Below, piece by piece: positions 20,967-29,346 of a stretch of DNA of 37,887 nt. The stretch comes from Candidatus Rokubacteria bacterium 13_1_40CM_68_15 (lineage in GTDB: Bacteria; Methylomirabilota; Methylomirabilia; Rokubacteriales; CSP1-6). Under the pieces are notes generated by a model that saw only the letters and a program-made list of their open reading frames with translations, did not search any database and was not told the DNA's origin. Position 1 is the stretch's first letter. Each line of letters begins with the position of its first letter. The DNA is taken from the NCBI GenBank assembly GCA_001917585.1, contig MNEG01000071.1, positions 1-37,887 on the forward strand. Reading direction: 5' to 3'. Made by a program: the position numbers and the translations under genes.

Positions 20967-21404
20967 CTACACGCCCTCGAACCTCGTCGCCAGTCGCGCC
21001 AGGGCGAGGGCGCCGAGCGACAGGCCGAAGTCGCGAAGGGCGATGTCGTAATAGCCCGGGATCAACAGCAAGTTGACGATGATCCCCCACAGCCAGGCCA
21101 TGACGAGATATCCACCGAACCGCGGCTTGAACGCCACGAACAGGCCGGCGATGACTTCGATGACGCCGACGCCCATCAGGAACGTGTGGGCGTCTACCGG
21201 CACGAGGCGGTTGACCATTGGGGCCAGGTACTGGTGCCAGGGCACCAACCGGTCGAAGAACTTGTCCAGGCCCGCGATGATCGGCAGGACCGTGAACCCC
21301 CAGCGGAGAATCTGGTAGGCCTCGTACCCTGCACCCCGGGCGACCACTGGAACCGGGCTCACCGGGTCAAAGGCGGAGACACGCGCACGCTCGAGTCTTG
21401 CCAT
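20967..21404 (-). CDS. DoxX-like small integral membrane protein
   Basis: MARLERARVSAFDPVSPVPVVARGAGYEAYQILRWGFTVLPIIAGLDKFFDRLVPWHQYLAPMVNRLVPVDAHTFLMGVGVIEVIAGLFVAFKPRFGGYLV; start chosen by SD GGAGGG-7nt-ATG at 21404 rather than the upstream ORF start. Confidence 0.6.
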   Translation of the reverse strand: MARLERARVSAFDPVSPVPVVARGAGYEAYQILRWGFTVLPIIAGLDKFFDRLVPWHQYLAPMVNRLVPVDAHTFLMGVGVIEVIAGLFVAFKPRFGGYLVMAWLWGIIVNLLLIPGYYDIALRDFGLSLGALALARLATRFEGV

Positions 21405-21461
21405 AGCTACACCCTCCCTCGTCCGCGGGAGGGGCAAGGCTCGTGCCGGTGACTTTGGCCG

Positions 21462-22112
21462 CTAGATCTTCGCGCCGGACTTCTGCCAGTCGTCGAGGAA
21501 CTTCTTGAGGCCGATGTCGGTCAGCGGGTGCTTGATGAGCTGCTCGAGCACGCTGAACGGCATGGTCGCCACGTGAGCGCCCGCTTTGGCCGCATCGATC
21601 ACGTGCAAGGGATTTCGGATGGACGCAGCCAGCACTTGCGTCTTCAGGCCTTGCACCCGGTAGATCTCGCAGATGTCGCGGACGAGGTCCATGCCCACGA
21701 ACGAGATGTCGTCGAGGCGCCCGAGGAACGGGCTGATGTAGAAGGCTCCGGCCTTGGCGCTGAGCAGCGCCTGGTTCGCCGAGAAGCAGAGCGTCTGGTT
21801 CACGCGGATGCCCTTACCCGTGAGGTGCTTCACGGCCATGAGGCCGTCCTTCGTCATCGGGCACTTCACGACGACGTTGGGCGCGATCTGGGCCAGTTCC
21901 TCACCCTCCTTGACCATGCCCTCGAAATCGGTGGCGACCACCTCCAGGCTCACGTCGCCGGGCACGATGGCGCAGATCTCTTCGACGTGCGGGCGGAACG
22001 GCCGCTTCTCCTTGGCCACGAGCGTCGGGTTGGTGGTCACGCCGTCGACGACGCCGAGCGCCACGCCCTCCTTGATCTCGTTGATGTTCGCCGTATCGAG
22101 GAAGATCTTCAT
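21462..22112 (-). CDS. Fructose-6-phosphate aldolase / transaldolase family (TalB/FSA small type)
   Basis: [35 protein letters not shown]...[57 protein letters not shown]...[12 protein letters not shown]. Confidence 0.96.
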   Translation of the reverse strand: MKIFLDTANINEIKEGVALGVVDGVTTNPTLVAKEKRPFRPHVEEICAIVPGDVSLEVVATDFEGMVKEGEELAQIAPNVVVKCPMTKDGLMAVKHLTGKGIRVNQTLCFSANQALLSAKAGAFYISPFLGRLDDISFVGMDLVRDICEIYRVQGLKTQVLAASIRNPLHVIDAAKAGAHVATMPFSVLEQLIKHPLTDIGLKKFLDDWQKSGAKI

Positions 22113-22128
22113 GCCCCCGTCTCCTCCC

Positions 22129-22518
22129 TCATGATGCCCGCTCGATGCGCACTGGCGTGCCGGCGCGGACCTTCTTGAACACCGCGGCGTCGCCGTCCAC
22201 GCGACCGAGCACATTCACCGGGCTGGCCGGCCGGATCTCGTCGCCCTCGCTGGCCGGCGTCGCTCCGAAGAAGATGCAGAACGCCTGCCCGGGCGGCCAG
22301 TACCCGAGATCGCCCATGTCCACCGTCGCCCGGGGCGACTCCGCTGCGATCGCGATCCCGATACCGAAGTAAATCTCGTCTCCCCACGTCTGCGCCTTCG
22401 CCTCGATCGGCAGCGCATCCCACAGCGACAACGCAGACCGCGACGCGTTCAACTGCGCCGTGGCCGACACCGCGCCCGCAGTGATGCGGATCGTGCGCGG
22501 ACCGGCGCCCGGCGTCAT
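22129..22518 (-). CDS. Cyclophilin-like fold protein (TM1367-type)
   Basis: [55 protein letters not shown]...[24 protein letters not shown]...[10 protein letters not shown]; start at ATG 22518. Confidence 0.65.
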   Translation of the reverse strand: MTPGAGPRTIRITAGAVSATAQLNASRSALSLWDALPIEAKAQTWGDEIYFGIGIAIAAESPRATVDMGDLGYWPPGQAFCIFFGATPASEGDEIRPASPVNVLGRVDGDAAVFKKVRAGTPVRIERAS

Positions 22519-22565
22519 CTGAGGCCCAGCGTAGTCGTCGCTCCGAGGCGCGTCAAGCTGACGGC

Positions 22566-23408
22566 TCACTCGGCCTTGCGGTAGCGGTCGAGGACTGCAG
22601 TCATCGTCTCGCGGTCGGGAATGGTCGACCACCCCTGCCCTTCCACCGAGAGCGATGCGGCGCAGGTGGCCACGGCCGCGGCCTGCCAGGGATCGCCGTC
22701 CACGTGGTACCCGATGAGGAAGGCGGCGGCGAACACATCGCCCGCGCCGGTGGGATCGACCTCACGTGCCGGCCGGGGCCTGATCTCGTAGCGCTCGCCA
22801 TTCACGTAGAGGAGCGCGCCGGCCGCCCCCGCGGTGACGGCAGCGACGGGCAGACGCTGGAGCCACTCCAGCATCTGGGCCTCCTGCCCGAGGACGTCCT
22901 CGTCGGAGAGAAAGAGGCCCTGCAGGCGGCCGAGGAGGTCGCGCGACGGTACCCAGCGCTGGCTACGCACCTCGCCGTCGCGGCCGGCCGCGCGCAGCCA
23001 GCCCTGTCCGGCGGCCGCCAGCGTGGCGTCAGCGAACATGGCGCCGATCGCGGGATCGACGTCGTCGAGGACCGGCGCCAGCAGCACGAGGCGCGCATCG
23101 CGCCAATCGTCCGGGACGTCGGCCGGGGTCAGCGAGCGCGCGGCGATGGGACGCCGCATCGTGCGGTGGCTCCCATCGATGCGGTGCTCGAAGACCGTCG
23201 TGTGCGGCGCGTCGACCGTCACCACTTCGATCTGCGGCGGCAGGAGATCGAGCGGGAAATCGTCGCCGTGGCTGGTCAGGATCCCGGCCGTCAGGCCGAG
23301 CCGATGCGCGGTGACGGCGGCGAAGAGCGCGGCGCCGCCTGGTCGGACGTCATCACCGAAGTGGTCGAGGGTGACGTGGCCGACGGCGACGAAGTCGGGC
23401 GCGGCCAT
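22566..23408 (-). CDS. PfkB-family carbohydrate/ribokinase-like kinase
   Basis: MAAPDFVAVGHVTLDHFGDDVRPGGAALFAAVTAHRLGLTAGILTSHGDD ... VDPTGAGDVFAAAFLIGYHVDGDPWQAAAVATCAAS (PfkB DPTGAGD signature). Confidence 0.85.
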   Translation of the reverse strand: MAAPDFVAVGHVTLDHFGDDVRPGGAALFAAVTAHRLGLTAGILTSHGDDFPLDLLPPQIEVVTVDAPHTTVFEHRIDGSHRTMRRPIAARSLTPADVPDDWRDARLVLLAPVLDDVDPAIGAMFADATLAAAGQGWLRAAGRDGEVRSQRWVPSRDLLGRLQGLFLSDEDVLGQEAQMLEWLQRLPVAAVTAGAAGALLYVNGERYEIRPRPAREVDPTGAGDVFAAAFLIGYHVDGDPWQAAAVATCAASLSVEGQGWSTIPDRETMTAVLDRYRKAE

Positions 23409-23410
23409 GC

Positions 23411-24310
23411 CTACCTCAAGAGCGTGGCGAGCTGGGCCAGAACGTTCTTTCGCGCCGCAGCGGTGGCGGCCGGGCTCCACCCCAGTGTCGCGCCCTTGCG
23501 GACGCACTCGGGAAGCCGGGAGACAGGCGGTGCGTCGAAGCTGGTGGCGTTGATGCGGCAGGCCGCTCCGCTGTCGACGTTGGGAAGATGAGTGATGGAA
23601 AGTCCAATGTTGTCGAAGCTGTGGTGAGCGCCGCGGTAGATCGTGATGTCGGCGTCGTTGCCGGCGGCTTTCATGTCCTTCACCAGCTCGGCGCAGGGCG
23701 CGGCCGGCGTCCAGTCGTCGAGCTCGCCGGAGTGGATGCGAACGGGCCCGGCCAGGCGCAGCAGCTCCGGATACCGGACGCTGCACAATGGGTAGAACGG
23801 CAGGAAGACCCGGAAACCCGGACCGCCGGCGCCGTAACGATCGCGGGCCCACGTCGTTGCGCTACGCAGCGTGACGATGCCTCCGTGCGAAAAGCCCATC
23901 AGCACGATCCGATCGCGATCGACGCGTGGATGCGTGGCGAGAAGCTTCAGCGCGGCGTAGGCGTCGGGAATGCGATCGTTCGCGGACAGCTTCAGCGCGT
24001 TGGTACACACTTCCCGCAGGCCTCGCCCGCTGAAGCTATCGACCACGAGCGTCGCGAAGCCGGCGTCACGGAGCGGCGGCACCCACCCAGCGTCGGCGTT
24101 CCCGACGCCGCCGCAGCCGTGCATCAGGATGACGGCCGCCACGCGCCCGGCACCGTTGGGAAAGCGAAGGACGCCGGAGAGGACGACGACGCCGTCGGGG
24201 GAGAAGTGAACGGTGCCGGCCTCACCCGCCCTCAGCGTGCGGGGGACCTCACTGGCGGAGGGCGCACAGCCGCTCAGCGCGACGAGAACGATCAGCCATC
24301 TCCCGCCCAT
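23411..24310 (-). CDS. Dienelactone hydrolase-family alpha/beta-hydrolase, predicted lipoprotein
   Basis: MGGRWLIVLVALSGCAPSAS lipobox; GRVAAVILMHGCGGV...; GFSHGG nucleophile elbow; GELDDWTPAAPCAELV; YRGAHHSFD. Confidence 0.82.
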   Translation of the reverse strand: MGGRWLIVLVALSGCAPSASEVPRTLRAGEAGTVHFSPDGVVVLSGVLRFPNGAGRVAAVILMHGCGGVGNADAGWVPPLRDAGFATLVVDSFSGRGLREVCTNALKLSANDRIPDAYAALKLLATHPRVDRDRIVLMGFSHGGIVTLRSATTWARDRYGAGGPGFRVFLPFYPLCSVRYPELLRLAGPVRIHSGELDDWTPAAPCAELVKDMKAAGNDADITIYRGAHHSFDNIGLSITHLPNVDSGAACRINATSFDAPPVSRLPECVRKGATLGWSPAATAAARKNVLAQLATLLR

Positions 24311-24314
24311 CAGG

Positions 24315-25463
24315 TCAGAGCGGCAGGTGCTTGGCGATGATCTCGCGCATGATCTCGCTGGTCCCGCCGCCGATGGGCAGCAGCCGCGCGTCGCGCGCGA
24401 AGCGCTCGATCGGATACTCGCGCATATATCCGTAGCCGCCGTGGAGCTGCACACAGTCGTAGGCAACGCGGTTCACCATCTCGGCCGTGAAGAGCTTGAC
24501 CATGGAGATCTCGCGGACGGCCTCCTCGCCCGCCTCGTACTTGAGGCACACCGAGTACGTGAGCGCCCGGGCCGCTTCGAGCTGCGTGGCGCAGTCGGCG
24601 AGCTTGTGGCGCACCACCTGCTTGTCGGACAGCGGGGCACCGAAGGCCTGGCGCTCGCGGACGTAGGCCATCGTGTCGTCGAGCGCCCGGTCGGCCATTC
24701 CGATGGCGTGCAGGCCGGCCACCAGCCGCTCGCGCTGGAAGACGCGCATCACCTCGTAAAAGCCCACGCCTTCGCGGCCGAGCAGGTTTTCGGCGGGCAC
24801 CCGCATGTCCTGAAAGGCGAGCTCGGCCGTGTCGGAGGCGCGCATGCCCATCTTGTCGAGCGTGCGGCTCACCGTAAATCCCGGCGTGTCGCGCTCGACG
24901 AGAAACATCGAGATGCCACGGTGGCGCTTGTCGGCGCTGCCCGCCTCGACGCGCGCGGCCACGAAGAAGACGTCGGCGGTGGCGCCGTTGGTGATGAACA
25001 TCTTGGAGCCGTTGAGCACGTACCGATCGCCGTCGCGCACCGCCCGCGTGCGGATCGCAGCGACGTCGCTGCCTCCGCCGGGCTCGGTCACCGCGATGGC
25101 GGTGAGCAGCTCCCCCCGACACATGCCCGGCAGGTACTTCGTCTTGAGCGCCTCGCTCCCCGTCCAGTAGAGATGGGGCGAGGCCATGTCACAGTGGACG
25201 CCGACGGCCATGGCAAAGGAGCCCGAGCGCGAGCGTGCACACTCTTCATGCAGCACCATCGTCGTGCGGAGGTCGGCGCCGCTCCCTCCGTACTTCTCGT
25301 CGTATTCGAGGCCGAGGAACCCGAGCTCGCCCAGGCGCGGCCAGATCGACCGCGGCATCCGGCCGGCCCCTTCCCACTCTTCGACGTGCGGCATGATCTC
25401 GCGCTCGACGAACTGCCGTACCGTCGCGCGAAACATCTCGTGCTGCTCGTTGAAAATCTTCAT
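24315..25463 (-). CDS. Acyl-CoA dehydrogenase
   Basis: MKIFNEQHEMFRATVRQFVEREIMPHVEEWE...AVTEPGGGSDVAAIRTRAVRDGDRYVLNGSKMFITNG...RQAFGAPLSDKQVVRHKLADC...QLHGGYGYMREYPIERFARDARLLPIGGGTSEIMREIIAKHL. Confidence 0.97.
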   Translation of the reverse strand: MKIFNEQHEMFRATVRQFVEREIMPHVEEWEGAGRMPRSIWPRLGELGFLGLEYDEKYGGSGADLRTTMVLHEECARSRSGSFAMAVGVHCDMASPHLYWTGSEALKTKYLPGMCRGELLTAIAVTEPGGGSDVAAIRTRAVRDGDRYVLNGSKMFITNGATADVFFVAARVEAGSADKRHRGISMFLVERDTPGFTVSRTLDKMGMRASDTAELAFQDMRVPAENLLGREGVGFYEVMRVFQRERLVAGLHAIGMADRALDDTMAYVRERQAFGAPLSDKQVVRHKLADCATQLEAARALTYSVCLKYEAGEEAVREISMVKLFTAEMVNRVAYDCVQLHGGYGYMREYPIERFARDARLLPIGGGTSEIMREIIAKHLPL

Positions 25464-25513
25464 TCAATCCACCCAGAACGCAACGCGATGCTGCTTGCCG
25501 AAGATCTTCACGC

Positions 25514-26776
25514 TCAGTCCCACTTTCGCTCGTCGCTGATCTTCTTGGCGCCGTCGGGAATGCTGCCGGCCGACACGACCTGCACGCTGCCGCGCAGCTT
25601 CATCACGTCGCGAATGGCCGCCTCCAGCCTGGGCGTGACGGCCTCGGCGCTGGCGCCGGGGGCCAGCTCCACGCAGAACTTCAGCGAGTCCTGATGGCCT
25701 TCGCGGCCGACGACCACCTGATACTTCGCGATGCCCGACGCCCGGGCGACGACCTCGTCGGCCTGACGAGGGTGGATGAACATCCCTCGGACCTTGGTGA
25801 CCTCGTCGGCGCGCCCGCGCCAGCCGAGCATCCGCGCCGAGGTGCGGCCGCAGGGACAGCGCGCGTCGTCGATGATCGTCAGGTCGCCGGTCCCGAAGCG
25901 GATCATCGGGTACGTCGTGTTGTGGACCGTCGCCACCAGCTCGCCGATCTGGCCGTAGGGCAGCGGCTCGCCGCTCTGAGGATCACAGACCTGGACGACC
26001 GCGTCCTCGACCAGATGCATGCCGGCCTTCTCCGGACACTCGTAGGCGACCAGCCCGAGATCGGCCGTGCCGAAGCCCTGGCGCGTCATGATGCCGTGCT
26101 CGTCCTCGAACTGCTTGCGCAGCGACTCGGGCAGCGGCTCGGCGCCGACCTGGGCGACCTCGAGGCCGAGACGGCCGACGCCCATCTCCTTGGCGCGCTG
26201 CAGGATCGTCATCAGGAAGCTCGGCGTTCCCACGTAGCCGGTGGCGTGGACGGCGCGGGCCACGGTGACCTGCGTGTCGGTGTTGCCGACGCCCGTGGGC
26301 ACCGCCGTGCAGCCGATGAGGTTGAGCGCCTCGTCGAGCTCGTGCGCGGCCGGCACCAGGTGATAGAGGAAGGTGTTGATGACGACGTCGCCGGGCCGGA
26401 AGCCGCCCGCGAAGAGACACGTCTCCGCGTGCCACTCGCTGATCTCGGGGCCCATCGGCTCGAGGATCGGCCCCGGCGACACGAAGATCCTCCGCACCCG
26501 ACGCATCGGGACGGTGCAGAAGCCGCCGAACGGGGGATCGGCCTTCTGCAGATCGGGCATCTCGCTCTTCTTGATGACCGGCAGCCGGGCCAGATCATCC
26601 GGGCCGCGCAAGTCCTTGGGCCCGAGACCGGCACGCTCGAGCCGCCGGCGCACGCCGGGCGCCTTCTCCCAGGCGAGCTCCAGCAGGTCGGCCAGCCACC
26701 GGGCCTGATACCGCTCGCGCGCCGCCGGCGGCATGGTCTCCTTCTCACGGTTCCAGTACCCGCTTCGCCGGTCCAT
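25514..26776 (-). CDS. Phenylacetate--CoA ligase family (PaaK-like) AMP-forming ligase
   Basis: MDRRSGYWNREKETMPPAARERYQARWLADLLELAWEKAPGVRRRLERAGLGPKDLRGPDDLARLPVIKKSEM...GFGTADLGLVAYECPEKAGMHLVEDAVVQVCDP...RFGTGDLTIIDDARCPCGRTSARMLGWRGRADEVTKVRGMFIHPRQ. Start at ATG 26776. Confidence 0.93.
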   Translation of the reverse strand: MDRRSGYWNREKETMPPAARERYQARWLADLLELAWEKAPGVRRRLERAGLGPKDLRGPDDLARLPVIKKSEMPDLQKADPPFGGFCTVPMRRVRRIFVSPGPILEPMGPEISEWHAETCLFAGGFRPGDVVINTFLYHLVPAAHELDEALNLIGCTAVPTGVGNTDTQVTVARAVHATGYVGTPSFLMTILQRAKEMGVGRLGLEVAQVGAEPLPESLRKQFEDEHGIMTRQGFGTADLGLVAYECPEKAGMHLVEDAVVQVCDPQSGEPLPYGQIGELVATVHNTTYPMIRFGTGDLTIIDDARCPCGRTSARMLGWRGRADEVTKVRGMFIHPRQADEVVARASGIAKYQVVVGREGHQDSLKFCVELAPGASAEAVTPRLEAAIRDVMKLRGSVQVVSAGSIPDGAKKISDERKWD

Positions 26777-26793
26777 CTTCTCCTCCGACGGTC

Positions 26794-27240
26794 TCACTGC
26801 GCGACGATGTCCTTCTTCATGGGCGCGAGCAGCCCGATCAGCTCCTCCTGGTCCTTCTTCGCGACCTTGCGCTTGTCGAGCGCCTTGATCAGGTCTTCCA
26901 CGGTCGCATTCCAGTCGGCCTCGGTGATGGCCATCCCCTGGTGGGCGGCCTTCATGTCCTTGCCCAGGTACGAGCACGGCCCGCCCGTCGCCTCGCACAC
27001 CTGATCGGAGGCGTTGGTCTTCAGCTTCTCGACCTGCGCCGGCGTCAGCTTGGTGAACCGGGCGTTGACGCGCGGATCGGCCACGAGGAACGCCACGAAG
27101 TCGTCGACGACTCCTCGGATGCCGTCGCGCCCGCCCAGCCGCTTGTACAGTGTCGGCTCCGGCTCGCCCATCGTTGCGCACGCGCCCAGCGTGACCACCA
27201 ACACGGCCAGCAACACGATCCCACCGAGGACTCTCTTCAC
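26794..27240 (-). CDS. Group 1 truncated hemoglobin with lipoprotein signal peptide
   Basis: MKRVLGGIVLLAVLVVTLGACATMGEPEPTLYKRLGGRDGIRGVVDDFVAFLVADPRVNARFTKLTPAQVEKLKTNASDQVCEATGGPCSYLGKDMKAAHQGMAITEADWNATVEDLIKAL; LGAC lipobox and globin motifs LYxRLGG and MKxxHxGM. Confidence 0.88.
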   Translation of the reverse strand: MKRVLGGIVLLAVLVVTLGACATMGEPEPTLYKRLGGRDGIRGVVDDFVAFLVADPRVNARFTKLTPAQVEKLKTNASDQVCEATGGPCSYLGKDMKAAHQGMAITEADWNATVEDLIKALDKRKVAKKDQEELIGLLAPMKKDIVAQ

Positions 27241-27251
27241 GCCCCGCCCTC

Positions 27252-28046
27252 CTAGCTCAGCCAGCGCTTGCGGCGCTTGTAGTGCTTCACGTCCCGGTAC
27301 GACTTCCGAGCCCCCACTTCGGTGAGGCCCAGGTAGAACTCCTTGATGTCGGCGTTCGCGCGCAGCGCCTCGGCCGTGCCCTCAAGGACGATTCGGCCAT
27401 TTTCTATCACGTACCCGTGCTCCGCGATCGTCAGCGCCAGCGTCGCGTTCTGCTCGACCAGCAGCACGGTCAGCTGCTCCTGGCGATTGAGGCGCTGGAC
27501 GATGGCGAAAATCTCCTCGACCAGCATCGGCGCCAGTCCGAGCGATGGCTCGTCGAGCAGCATCACGCGCGGAGTCGACATGAGTGCGCGGCCGATGACG
27601 AGCATCTGCTGCTCGCCGCCGGAAAGATACCCCGCCTGCACGGCGCGGCGCTCGCGCAGCCGCGGGAAATACTCGTACACGCGATCGATGCCCTGGCGCA
27701 CGCGCTGGCGGTCGCCCTGCACGTGGGCGCCCGCGATCAGATTCTCCTCGGTCGTCAGGTGCTCGAAGACGCGGCGTCCCTCGAAGACCTGCACGACGCC
27801 CTGCTTGACCACCACGTGCGGCGGCAGCCGGTCGATGCGCGTGCCATGGAGCTCGATCGAGCCCTTGGTCACCTCGCCGCGCTCGGCGCGGAGCAGGCCG
27901 GAGATGGCCTTGAGGGTCGTCGTCTTGCCGGCGCCGTTGGCGCCGAGCAGCGTGGTGATGCCGCCCTCAGGGACGTTGAGCGACACCCCCTTGAGGACGA
28001 GGATGACGCCGTCGTAGATGACCTCGATGTTGTTGAGCGTGAGCAT
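27252..28046 (-). CDS. livF: Branched-chain amino acid-type ABC transporter ATP-binding protein LivF (paralog 1)
   Basis: MLTLNNIEVIYDGVILVLKGVSLNVPEGGITTLLGANGAGKTTTLKAISGLL...YLSGGEQQMLVIGRALMSTPRVMLLDEPSLGLAPMLVEEIF; C-terminal tail KSYRDVKHYKRRKRWLS. Confidence 0.96.
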   Translation of the reverse strand: MLTLNNIEVIYDGVILVLKGVSLNVPEGGITTLLGANGAGKTTTLKAISGLLRAERGEVTKGSIELHGTRIDRLPPHVVVKQGVVQVFEGRRVFEHLTTEENLIAGAHVQGDRQRVRQGIDRVYEYFPRLRERRAVQAGYLSGGEQQMLVIGRALMSTPRVMLLDEPSLGLAPMLVEEIFAIVQRLNRQEQLTVLLVEQNATLALTIAEHGYVIENGRIVLEGTAEALRANADIKEFYLGLTEVGARKSYRDVKHYKRRKRWLS

Positions 28047-28052
28047 GGGTGC

Positions 28053-28078
28053 GGCGGGCGGGGGCGCCCCCGCCCGCC
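28053..28078. repeat. Perfect 26-bp palindrome (two 13-bp arms) in the SBP-livF gap
   Basis: GGCGGGCGGGGGC|GCCCCCGCCCGCC read directly; arms are exact reverse complements. Confidence 0.95.
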
Positions 28079-28084
28079 CTCCAA

Positions 28085-29320
28085 CTACTTCTTGGCCGCG
28101 TCCTTCACGTGCTTGGCGACGACGTCGCCGTACGCGTGGAACCAGTCCGTCTGCTTCTCGAACTTCCCACCCTTGACCTGCCAGATCTGGACCAGGCCGC
28201 CGCCCTCGTGGTCAGTCGCCGTGATCTTCAGCGGCGGCACCAGTCCGCCGAGCGTGAAGTTGTTGATCTGCTCGAAGCCCTTCTTCACGTCCTCGCCCGT
28301 GATCTTGCCGTCGGGCTTGCCCTTCACCGCGTTGCGGATGGCCTCGACGTGGAGCGCCGCGATGAGGACGCCCCGGTTGTAGTACACCGTGGACGCCATC
28401 TCCTTCGGCGCCTCCTTGCCCTCCTTCTTGTACATCTCGCGGATCTCGTTCAGCACCGGGTAGTCGGTGCCGACGCCCGCGAACTGCATGACGTTGTAGC
28501 CCTCGGCGACCGACCAGCCGCCGGCCGCCTCGATGTCGGCCTCGGCCGAGCCCCATACGAACGAGACGACCTTGCGCAGCGGATAGCCCACGCGCTTCAG
28601 CTCCTTGATGGAGACCGACGGCGATCGGCCGAACAGGTGAGCGATCACGAAGTCGGCGTGGTAACGCTGGGCGATGTCCAGCACCTGGGCGCCCATCTCC
28701 ACGCCGGGCGGTGGCACCGCGAACGTCTTGAGCTGGAAGCCTTCCTTGGCCGACAGGTCCTCGATCACAGGGATCGGCTCACGCCCGGCGGGGTTGTCGA
28801 AAAAGAGATATGCGATCTTCTTGCCCTTCAGCGAGCCGCCGAGCTGCTTCTTGGTGAAATCGACCGCGGCCGCGCCCTGCGACCAGTACGTCGCGGCGAT
28901 GGGAAAGATGTACGGATAGCGCTGGCCGTCGGCGGCTGCGGCCGAGCCGAAGCCGGGCGACGTCCCGGGGATGCGGTCTTCAGTGAGCTTCTGAGTCATC
29001 GCGTAGATGTGCGGCGTGCCGTATACGCCAATCACCACCGCGCCTTCCTTCTTGTGCCGTTCGTAGGCTTCCATCCCCTGCGGCACCTTGTATTCGTGGT
29101 CGATCTCAACGGCCCGGATCTTGTGGCCGTCCACCCCGCCCTTGGCGTTCACCAGCCTGATGTAGTCGTGATAGCCGGGGCACAGGTTGACGCCCACAGT
29201 CTGCGTGGCGCCCGTGCGGTCGCACTGCAGGCCGATGACGATCTCGTGGTTCGCCGCGGCCGGCATCGCCGAGCCCGCGGCGAGCGCGACTCCGATCAGG
29301 ATCGCGAGGATCTGTCTCAT
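28085..29320 (-). CDS. ABC transporter periplasmic substrate-binding protein (Peripla_BP_6/LivK type, paralog 1)
   Basis: MRQILAILIGVALAAGSAMPAAANHEIVIGLQCDRTGATQTVGVNLCPGYHDYIRLVNAKGGVDGHKIRAVEIDHEYKVPQGMEAYERHKKEGAVVIGVYGTPH...; start at ATG 29320 rather than the upstream extension in the ORF track. Confidence 0.95.
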   Translation of the reverse strand: MRQILAILIGVALAAGSAMPAAANHEIVIGLQCDRTGATQTVGVNLCPGYHDYIRLVNAKGGVDGHKIRAVEIDHEYKVPQGMEAYERHKKEGAVVIGVYGTPHIYAMTQKLTEDRIPGTSPGFGSAAAADGQRYPYIFPIAATYWSQGAAAVDFTKKQLGGSLKGKKIAYLFFDNPAGREPIPVIEDLSAKEGFQLKTFAVPPPGVEMGAQVLDIAQRYHADFVIAHLFGRSPSVSIKELKRVGYPLRKVVSFVWGSAEADIEAAGGWSVAEGYNVMQFAGVGTDYPVLNEIREMYKKEGKEAPKEMASTVYYNRGVLIAALHVEAIRNAVKGKPDGKITGEDVKKGFEQINNFTLGGLVPPLKITATDHEGGGLVQIWQVKGGKFEKQTDWFHAYGDVVAKHVKDAAKK

Positions 29321-29346
29321 GATGACTCTCCTTTTGCGCATGACGG

